A stretch of DNA of 64,000 bases from Oscarella lobularis (taxonomy: Eukaryota > Porifera > Homoscleromorpha > Homosclerophorida > Oscarellidae), in assembly GCF_947507565.1 (NCBI RefSeq), contig NC_089182.1, positions 2,108,001 to 2,172,000 of the forward strand, given 5' to 3'. The position numbers were made by a program, and so were the translations under genes. Shown here piece after piece: positions 49,103 through 61,998 of this stretch. Position 1 is the first letter of the stretch, and each line of letters opens with the position of its first letter. The notes beneath the pieces were generated by a model. It searched no databases, had not been told where the DNA came from, and saw nothing but the letters and a program-made list of their open reading frames with translations.

Positions 49103-50174
49103 ATGAAAGGTTTTCTTCTGACCGCTTTTGCTCTTACCTTAGCGAGTGCGTTGCCCACTGACGAGCAGCGCGTACGTCGTTCTGTCGAGACGCCGGGGTT
49201 TTTTGGAGGAGACTCGGAGGGAAATGGTTCCAATTCAACGGCAGAAGCGAGTTGCACGACGTCCGCCGCCGCTCTTTCCGTTCAAATGCACAGCTTCGTC
49301 ATAGAGATTAGAGAACTTCGCGATTCCTACGTAAGAATGCAAAACAAAATAAGTCGCCCTTCAAAACGGTTTGTCGTCGCGCGATTGACAGGGAACAACG
49401 CGCCTGCGAGCTAAAACCGACCAAAAGATTCCCTATCAAGATGGATGGCCAGCCTATTCCAAACCGTACGGATACTACGACGCCAAGGAGTTGGCCGATT
49501 GGGGCGAATGCTATCCACTAGCCGGGGTGAGCGCAAACAGACAGTCAAGCGACGCTAACCTCTGCTTAATCTCTTCTTAAATGAGCAGACGGTCAGCGAA
49601 AGAGTCGTTTGGGATCATAATAATCTAAAGCGATTTTTTGTTCACCTGCAAACCGTCTTATGTTCCGAGTACGGCTTACGATCGGCGAATCCCGAATCGA
49701 ACGAGACGCACTTCGTCGCCGAAGCGGCGAAGCTCTACGACGAACTAGTGACGCGAGTGTCGCAAGCGAAACGCGTGGTACACTGACGCACATGCATGGA
49801 ACGTCGTCACTCGATCACCATAATATGATTCTTCTTCCTTCGTTTAATTAAATAGATTGACAAGTGCGGATTCGTCGCCGAGCGAAGTGCGCCGGCGACG
49901 TCGCCCTATCTTCCAGGCCAACTCAACAGAGTGCGGTTTTCCTGCTTCGATAGTAGCCCGAGAAGCGATACGATTCGACTCTTGTGCGTCATAGGTTTCG
50001 GCGACTGGCGTGTCGGTCGAGGATAACTGGGGCGTCCTGATGAACCTGTTCGTCGCCGTTTGGCGCGCTTACGAGAATCTAGAAGCGACGGCGAGCGGAG
50101 CGGCAATTCAACCGCCCAGCTGGTGCGACGAAGCTTTGAAAAAGACGATCGACTACCAGCGCGAACGCCAGTAG
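49103..50174 (+). CDS. Small secreted protein 2 (paralogue of the upstream gene)
   Basis: Signal peptide MKGFLLTAFALTLASALP is followed by RVRRS, a furin-type site, so the mature chain probably starts near residue 27. Exons: 49103 to about 49330 (SCTTSAAALSVQMHSFVIEI), about 49393-49528 (LADWGECYPLAG), about 49588-49778 (ERVVWDHNNLKRFFVHLQTVLC), about 49854-49929 (IDKCGFVAERS...LPGQLNR), and about 49995-50174 (DNWGVLMNLFVAVWRAYENL...WCDEALKK). Stop 50172-50174. Shared landmarks with the upstream gene are WG(A/E)C, (T/V)VxCSEY, I(E/D)(N/K)C(S/G)FV, LPG and NSWG/NWG, each at the same place relative to introns. Sequence divergence is high outside these, so the duplication is not recent. Family unknown. 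Confidence 0.75.
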
Positions 50175-50446
50175 TAGTAGTAGCAGTAGGCAGTCCGAGA
50201 GGGACCCCAATACTGGCGCGTCGTTCTATTCTGAGTGTGTTTTTGTGTGCTGTGTGTATGTGCGTGTGTGTGCTAAGCTGGTATTGTTTCGATCAAGTCA
50301 CACCGTGTTTACGCACGCTTCCGTCAAACGAAAACGACGGAAGCGAGCCCGACGCGAGAGTTTAGCCGGGCAATTAATCAACTACGTGATCCATGGAGTT
50401 CTTATCTAAAGACGTTGCATTATTCAAATAGACGATCTTACTCTCG

Positions 50447-52090
<1,644 letters not shown>

Positions 52091-52159
52091 CGTTAGTCCG
52101 TACAGACTTCTACAACCACGCCGTAATCGCATACGGGCGAGATACGGGGGTCTCCACTC

Positions 52160-53836
52160 ATGATGGCTCAGGCGAAATCGCCGTCGTCTGAAACGAGTCC
52201 CGACGTGAACGCTGCTGAAAGCAACACTGCTGGCAGCAACGACGTACAGGAGAGCGATGACGGTCAAATATGCCCTATCTGCTTGTCAGAATACGACGAT
52301 AAAGCCTACCTAGACGCCTGTTTTCATATCCTCTCCCTTCCCGTGCATCGCGCCTTGTTCTTTTACGTTTGACGCTCTTGACTGTTGTTATCTCACATTC
52401 TTTCTGCTACTTCTGCATACTCCAGTGGTCCGAAATGGTCTCGACGTGCCCCCTGTGCAAGATCCGCTTCCAATCGATCATACACAACGTTCGAGCCATC
52501 GATAAATACAGTCAGGTAACAGAACGAGCACGATGCCCGCTCGCATTTATTAATCTGATCATAAAATTAATTTTATTAATTAATTGAAAACACTATTTTT
52601 CTCCCCTTAGCATTTCGTGAAACCAAAAGCTGAACGTCCACCGACAGCCGCACAAATTCAAGAACGAATTCGGCCTAGGTAAATCAAAAAACAATGTTGG
52701 CGATTTTTAATTAGTCTGCATTACTTCATTTCGAGATTTCGATATCGGACGACAAGGACCTATGGGACGTCAGACACGGCCAGGCAGGAACGACTTGCAG
52801 CAGCACTGGAGAAAAGAAAGCAAGTCACTTGTATAATACAATGACAAAGGACTGATCTATTGCTCTTTCATAGAAGAGTCTATGAAGACAACGTCTGGGT
52901 CATTGCCCCCCTGCAATCTTCAGACGGAAGGACACGAATTCGAAATACATGTGATGTCATATTGTTTTCTTTTAATTAATTGACACGCGTTTTTAGCTCC
53001 GGCGTTTTTCAAATCAAATCCGGCGGCCTCTCATCGTCTTATACCGTTTTTAGTGCGAGAATTGCGCGCGATTATGTCGCTCTTGACGGAAAGTGCGGAC
53101 GACGTCTATTTTGTTGTCCAAATCATCTTATCTCTTATAGACAAGTTAGTGAAGTTTGACAATTCCAATCCCAAATTGAACTTTTCCCTTTAGAATCAGC
53201 ATAGAATCAGACGACTTTGCGGGCCACTTGGAGCCGTTTCTATTCGATCGCACGCGTCATTTTCAGCACGAATTCGTCACCTTCGCTCAATCGCCATTCG
53301 ATCTAAAAGCATTCGACGAACGCGCCGAGTACAACGCGGACGCGTTACCTCCACGAGAACCGGACCCCATTCCCTTACACCGTCGTCCTTTCAGCACGTC
53401 AGCGACGCATGTGAGAAATCGGCTTATGGCCGAACTAGCCATGGAAATGCCTTGGGAGGGCAGTCCACCGTTACAAGACAATCGAAGTGACGCGGGATGG
53501 GAATCTTCTTCTCCTCCTCCTCCTCCTCCTCCTCTTCCACACCAAGAGGAGACGTTTCCTGCGAGGTCTCAAAGTCTGGGAGAGACTCCTCCTAGTTCAA
53601 GACCTTCTCCTATTACGAGTTCGAAGCCTCCTTCTCCACGTCGTCGATTTTCCGGCTGCGGTCAATTGCGATCTTTGGTCTATGTTGTATCTCGGCCGCC
53701 GCCTCGTTCACGTTCGCCGAGTCCTACGTACGAGGAACTGGAGCTGGAGCTTGTCGCGCTGGAGACGCATATACGCGAGAGTAAGGGCCAACTGCTGAGG
53801 GTCTTGGAACGCATAGAAGAGGTGAAAAATGCGTAG
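52160..53836 (+). CDS. TOPORS: TOPORS-like RING E3 ubiquitin/SUMO ligase
   Basis: Nuclear E3. ATG 52160. The RING reads CPICLSEYDDKAYLDACFH, then SFCYFCILQWSEMVSTCPLC, split by a 71-nt AT-AC intron (52326-52396) between the third and fourth metal ligands. FQSIIHNVRAIDKY (to about 52515) follows the RING as in vertebrate TOPORS. Then RFRYRTTRTYG (52735 on), AFFKSNPAASHRLIPFLVREL (53000-53070), a helical domain, and FLFDRTRHFQHEFVTFAQSPFDLKAFD (53240-53310). The C-terminus is Pro/Ser-rich (PPPPPPPLP at 53515) and ends with a short coiled coil (ELELELVALETHIRE...), stop 53834-53836. It is shorter than the vertebrate protein, lacking most of the long RS-rich tail. The start is head-to-head with DIMT1. 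Confidence 0.93.
52326..52396 (+). other. U12-type AT-AC intron in TOPORS
   Basis: 5' splice site ATATCCTC, branch-site-like CTCTTGAC at 52375-52382, 3' splice site ...TCTCAC. The presumed branch A (52381) is 15 nt from the 3' end. Excision restores the RING without gap (DACFH joined to SFCYFC). No GT-AG pair gives a continuous RING here. Confidence 0.9.
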
Positions 53837-53958
53837 AAAAACCATGTTTTTTGCTGTCAGTACAGTAAGAATAATTGTTTTCTTCATTATAGTTAACTCG
53901 CAAGTACACAGATACGCTCGCCACTATTTACAGTACAAGAGGCTAGGTGGTCTTCTTT

Positions 53959-54255
53959 TCAATTCAGCCGCGGGTCGTCGACTCGAGCGTGTTTGGCTAA
54001 TTTTTGAGATGGCACCGGCCTGTATGGCGCTATGGGGCGTCTCTGAAGAAATAAACATCGAATGTCTGAATGCCTTTAGGACGCGACTAGAACGCTTACT
54101 TCGAGTCGCGTCGATGCGTAAGCGACGGGCACGCAGAGAAGTGCCGCTATGCCGAAAGCGTACGCCGTGTTGAGTTTCCAGCGGCGAGGATTGCACCACC
54201 AGCCGCCAGCCGGCGACCAGACGTATTTGGGATAGGGAAATTGCTTCGTGGCGCC
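53959..54255 (-). CDS. Small one-helix membrane protein, two exons placed, start not found
   Basis: Minus-strand gene overlooked by simple ORF length. Exon 54255-54100 (52 codons) reads GATKQFPYPKYVWSPAGGWW, CNPRRWKLNTAYAFG and the hydrophobic stretch IAALLCVPVAYA. A gtaagc...cag intron (54099-54043) leads in phase 0 to exon 54042-53959 (RRPIAPYRPVPSQKLAKHARV), stop 53961-53959. The Trp/Pro/Gly-rich motif, one membrane segment and a Pro/basic tail look like a small conserved mitochondrial- or ER-membrane protein. I cannot name the family with confidence. The first exon is missing; a bare ATG at about 54346 spliced at a weak site is one possibility. The longer ORF on the + strand here (53829-54173) is its antisense shadow. 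Confidence 0.65.
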
Positions 54256-54452
54256 CTAAGTGAAGAGAAACCGTTTAGTTTCCTCAAAGGAGCCCTTGTT
54301 GATTAAAACACAGAAAATAGACAGAATAAAGAGTTTAGAACCATTTGTAAACGGTAGTTTCAATCTCCAAAAAGTGCTTTGACACGAAAGTACTGAGTAT
54401 CTGTAGATCACGTGAGGTTGAAGTTCCCGTGCAGCCCCACTGAATCTGCAAC

Positions 54453-57378
54453 ATGCAAAGGCTGCCTACTTTTTTGTTGGCAGCGATTGTGTGTTTCAGC
54501 GGCGTGCAGTCGCACGTGTCTCTAACATATCCCAAGGCCGACTACCCTTCGTACGACTTTTTGGACAACGTTAGAACAGAAAGTCCATGTGGAATTGCAT
54601 TAGGTAATACTGTAGGGAAAAAAAACGAAAATCAGCACCTGATTTTGCTCCATTAGATTCGTCTACTAAAGCAACCGTGCTTCCAGCCGAGTCAGACGTA
54701 GCTGTGACTTTTCATATGGGCTATGTGCACAGGGTAAGCCGGACGAAGGCTTCGATTAGTCGTCTTTAGCATAACGGCACTGCGCAGGGTGGATTCAAAA
54801 TTGAACTTCTCGACCTTCGCGGCACCATCCTGCACACTCTTATCGATTCTACTATTCGTGACTCCGCGAACAATGGTCAGCTTGTCTGCCCACCCAATAA
54901 CGTGTATGACGTCACGTCACTTCCGGTACCACGCTCCTAACCGCTGATCCTGTTTTTGCTTTTGCGCAGAACGACTTCGGTCGTGACGCTTCCGACTGGC
55001 TTCACGTGCCAACGATGCGTTCTTCGACTCGTTAGTCAAGCGCTCGAATGGACGGGCCCCAAAGGAGGCGAATATCTTTTCCACAGCTGCGCTACCGTCA
55101 CAGTGGCTCCTCTAAATAGTATTTCGAGTCGTCGGAGCTAGTAAAATCTGCAGGTTGATTAATTAACGGTTTTTTTTTTCTAAAAAGATCGACAGCTGCA
55201 ATGTGGAAAACCCTCGTGCTCCGGTCATGGAAAATGCAAGAAAGTCGGCTGCCGTTGCGAATCGCCTTGGTACGGTTCTTACTGCCAGTACAAAGACGGC
55301 TGCCGAACGAAATCGGACTGCGGCAAGTACGGACGCTGCATTGCTCTGCAGAGCACTTCTCCGCCCCAGCACGAGTGTTTCTGCCTGAGAGGCTGGTTTG
55401 GACCGAAATGCTCTCAAAGTACGTTGACTGTCGCGGTGACGTTAGGTACATGTATCTATTTATTTATTTGTTTATAGAGTCTCCATTTCGGACTCCCGTT
55501 GTTAAGAAGTCTAAATTTTCATGTACTACTGCTTCAAGCGATTTAGAGATTTGTTACAAGGTCGATGAGGTGATTTAGCACTCATTTACGTACATTACTT
55601 ACTGCAACTACACTACGTTTCTAGACTGCCGGAGAGCTTGAGGTTGGAATGGTGTATAGAGGAGAAAACGCCTGGATTGGAATCGGCATTCGTCCAAACG
55701 GTAGAGCGCACGACCAATCTTTATTTGCATGAAAACGCGAGAGACGCGTATTACATGTATTTGCAGATATAAGTGACAGTTGCAGGGCAATGGCAGAAGA
55801 AGAAGAGGAGGAGGAAGAAGAAGAAACTGAGGAGGCAAAGAGAAGACGCCGAAGTAGTCATGGAGGAGGAGAAGAAGAAGACCATGACCATGATCATGAG
55901 CCTGAACCTGAGCCTGAGCCTGAAGATGAAGGTTTATAGACTACGTTTCTTTGCTATATCTCATTTGCGCTGTTTTAGATTCTCTTCATCCGATGGATTG
56001 CGTCGACATGGTGGTGGCCAAAGTGAATGGTAATATGTTTCGCATTCTCGACTTCTACTCGCGCGATCGTTCGACGCCGCACGAGGACGAGTGGTACGGC
56101 GGCGCGCAGAGTCTCACCGGTGCCGTTGGCAGGGTGATCAACGGTGTGACGTACGTGCGCTTTCGTCGTCCTCTGCGCACGAATGATAGCTTTGATCACG
56201 ACATCGTCAGCGGCGATTTTCTCGTCGTCTGGGCGCACGGGCGTCCGGATTCGTGCAGCGATTTTTACCAACCTCTCGAATTGAAATACCACGGTCCTTC
56301 AAATCGTGGACTCTTTTTGATGAATTTTCTTGAGAAGGATACCACAAGTGCGCCTCCTTCTATGACTACAGCAAGTGCAATTGCTACAAGCGCGCCTACT
56401 ACGTCGATGAGCGCGCCGCATCGAAAAGGATCATTCAAAAATGGGAATTACGAAGCAAATTGGACCTTTAGAAATGATAGAGTCGACTTCAGTATGAGCG
56501 TTTCGGGTGAAAACGGTTGGGTGGGCATTGGATTTTCTTGCACACCTCAAATGCCAATGTCTGACATTGTCGTTGGAACGTTTCCTGCTTCAGGAGAGGG
56601 TGAGGTGACGGATCAATGGGCTACTCGACATTCGAGACCCGTTGTAGACACTGATCAGTCGCAAGTGTTTAATAAGATGAGCGGAACGACGAACGGCCGA
56701 AGCTGGGTGTCGTTTTCGCGTTCGATCGAGTCAACCGATTCCATGGACGTGCCTTTGTCAGGGTGCGACTGCGGCGGATACTTCTTGTTTGCACACGGCT
56801 CATTGAAAGCGGACGGCAGAACTCACAATCACGGAACGCAGCAAAGGTGGAGTATGTATACGCCCTGGTGTGAACAGGAACCGACCACAAGTCCTCCCTG
56901 CGTCGAACCGATGAACACAATAGAACGCGAATCGTCCCTTCCCATCATAATCTCGTGGAAGTGCGTCGACGGGGGCGACGGCGTCGTGTTCAACGTGAGG
57001 GTGAATAGCGTCAACGCTTGGATGGCCGTTGGCTTTTCGATGAACAATCGTATGCCCATGACGGACACCGTCGTGGGAACTGTTTCGATGAACGGTATGT
57101 TCACCGTCAGCGATCGCTACATTGGGCCGTACAAAGCTCTTCTGGGTCCTGATAGCGATCAAAGCCAGGTGACGGAGAAGTCGGGAGGCGTCGACGACGG
57201 TTGGAGTTGGGTCTCGTTTCGTCGTTCCATCGCGACGACTGATTCTATGGATTTCAGCCTTGACGAAGAGATCTATCTTCTCTTTGCTTGGGGTACGGGA
57301 AATCCTAGATATCACGGTCGCAATCGGTTCGTTTATGAGAAGAAGGTCATGTTGAATCAGTGCGTCTGCGGTAAGTGA
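54453..57378 (+). CDS. Secreted protein: LPMO/BIM1-like N-terminal domain, 2 EGF, 3 DOMON
   Basis: ATG 54453 gives signal peptide MQRLPTFLLAAIVCFSGVQS, with His as the likely first mature residue (HVSLTYPKADYP). An N-terminal beta domain (54513 to about 55130) has DFLDNVRTESPCG, GFKIELLDLRG and FTCQRCVLRL; its fold is not assigned. Two EGF-like modules follow (about 55190-55412, CSGHGKC and CFCLRGWFGPKC). Three DOMON domains follow. DOMON1 is at about 55500-56330 and is interrupted by an acidic exon (about 55785-55931: Glu runs, DHDHDH, EPEPEPEP). DOMON2 is at 56420-56880 (GENGWVGIGF, SDIVVGTF). DOMON3 is at 56905-57366 (NAWMAVGFSMN, TDTVVGTV). Stop 57376-57378 directly follows VCGK; a further downstream exon is possible, since gtaagt occurs there. 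No membrane anchor is seen. DOMON domains bind heme or sugars; cofactor here unknown. Confidence 0.82.
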
Positions 57379-57573
57379 GCGAATGGGTGAGTGGGAAAGA
57401 AACGCGTGCACTCCTATTTCTTGTTTTTTCTCTCTTTTTTTTTGATGTCTGTCCTCTTTTTTTTTTTGATGTCTGTCTTCGTCTTGTCAAAACCACAAAA
57501 TGGCTAGTCTCTATGAAAGGATTTCTGGAAAATGTTGAAGTTGCTTCTACTAAACAAATGCCAAAACGTCTAA

Positions 57574-60008
<2,435 letters not shown>

Positions 60009-60148
60009 ATTGCGGTAGCAAAGGGGCGTGAAACTAAAATACGGGACTTGCCTAACGCACTTTTTCTCATTCCTTTCTGAGAGTTTTGCAGTAAGAAACG
60101 GTAAGAAACTAGAATGTTGGCTTGCAATGCACGCAAACGCTATCGTAG

Positions 60149-61804
60149 ATGGACCTAACAGTGGAAGAGACTCGATCGAAACGATCTATTCAATTGTCGA
60201 ACGTATTTCTCCCAGCTGTAGCTCGTATCCGTTCCTTCGTTAGCTCGCGCTCTTTCTAGATTCCACCCGACGCAACGGTTTGCCAGTTAAAAGATCTTAT
60301 ACACAAAAAACGTTTGCAATCTCCTACCAAAGAAGGGGGGACCCCGCGTGCTATGTCTCTCTTCGCGCAGATCGGAAATACCATCCAAGCCGAACGGAAA
60401 TCCGTCTTAGTGCAAGTAAGAAAACGCGTCGCGCAGTAGCAGACTCTGGCGAATCTCGCGATGGAACACGCGGATTGATTTGATATCGTTTTCTTCTCAG
60501 GGGATAAGGGACTAAAAGAGGAAGAAACGCTTGAGTCACGTGGCATCACTTCTGGCTCGACAGTCTATCTCAAAGACCTAGGTAAAGAAAATCATTTATG
60601 GTATTTATAAAATATAATTCAAATGATCTAATAGGTCCTCAGATAGGATGGACTACAGTGGGTTGATGATACGTTGTCGTCTCGCGCTTTCGGCGCTTGG
60701 AATTTTCTTTTTCAGGTTTTTCTGATAGAGTATACGGGACCGTTAGTGCTCTACCTCATCTTCTACATGCGTCCAAGTCTCATCTACGGCGGCGGTGCAT
60801 CCGCTGTTCCGTATCATGCAGTAGTCCAGTAAAGAATCGCGTTTTTTTGTTTCAAATAACGAATTATTAAGTAATTAAGAAATTTTAGTTTGGCTGCTGC
60901 CTGCTGGAGTTTTCATTACGCCAAGCGACTTCTTGAAACCGTCTTTGTTCACAGATTTTCGCACGGCACTATGCCACTATTCAATCTTTTTAAGGTAAGC
61001 GGATGTGGGGGTGAGACATCCGTCATTCTTCTGCAATTCTTTGTTCTTAGAACAGTGGCTATTATTGGTAAGTCTCGCCTCTATTGCACGTTTTATTTTT
61101 ATTTGCTTGGCAGGAGTTTTGCTTCCTACATTGCTTATTACGTCAATCATCCTCTCTATACGGCGCCTTGTAAGCGTTACTACATATACCATTAATTTTG
61201 AAATCAAGACGAATTTTTTATAGCTTTTGGCTGGAGTCAAATATATGTCTTCTTCGCCCTTTTTGCCGTAGGTGTTGGATTTTTAAAAATTCCTGCAGTT
61301 TATTTTTAGTCGAGTGCAGGTGTCGGAAGTTGGCAACTTGAGCGCTCATCTGCTCCTAAAGAACTTGAGACCTCCAGGCACGTCGAAGGGAACCGCGATA
61401 ATGCGGCGCTTATGTCTTTTTCGTTTCTCTTTAGGAACCACTACCAGACGCATTCCCAGGCCAGACTATAATCCCCTGAACGGACTCTTTAATTACGTCT
61501 CGTGTCCCAATTACACATACGAGGTAGGGAAGTCTGGTTGCGCCAATAATGAATCTACTTCCACCTTTTTAGATTATGGCTTGGATTGCCTTTACTGGGA
61601 TGACTCAAACGCTAGCCGGTAAACCTTGACAATGAGCCAAAGCCAAGTATAGGCCACGTGTATTCTGTACATATAGCCGCCTTTTTCACTCTGGCCGGCT
61701 TTGCTCAAATGGCTACGTGGGCCCTGGGAAAACATCGCAACTACAGGAGAGAATTTCCCGAATACCCGAAGGGTCGAAAGGCGATCGTTCCCTGGCTTCT
61801 CTGA
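60149..61804 (+). CDS. TECR: Trans-2-enoyl-CoA reductase of the fatty-acid elongation cycle
   Basis: ER membrane enzyme for the last step of very-long-chain fatty-acid elongation (also sphingosine degradation). ATG 60149 ([18 protein letters not shown]) starts a ubiquitin-like domain ([42 protein letters not shown]). The steroid-reductase-like membrane domain follows: [38 protein letters not shown] (60900-60962), [39 protein letters not shown] (61495-61521) and [20 protein letters not shown], ending VPWLL, stop 61802-61804. This is complete relative to animal TECR. One intron (61378-61434) uses a GC donor. The gene is divergent from the Syk-like gene (140 bp apart), and filamin begins 195 bp downstream on the same strand. 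Confidence 0.96.
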
Positions 61805-61998
61805 CCCCCGGCAGCTTTTTTCTCTTTTTGTCGACTTCCGGTGGTGTGTGTGATTTGTTCCGCATCGTCACGTGGGCTCTTGACGTCACGACGCACCGCA
61901 ACTCAATAGCGCAGAGAACTTTCTCCTCCGATCCTGTGTTGAGATAACTTCCTGGTGCGCGTCGTCGCCACTCGCCAGTTAGAGAGTTCACGGTCGAA

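Noticed and set aside
53829-54173. Plus-strand 114-residue ORF after TOPORS
   Set aside because: It is antisense to the better-supported two-exon minus-strand membrane-protein gene and has no recognisable feature.
57372-57570. Additional 3' exon of the DOMON gene after a gtaagt at 57372
   Set aside because: An acceptor (ggctag) exists near 57510, but the resulting frame runs antisense into Syk coding sequence and has no domain; the immediate stop after VCGK is simpler.
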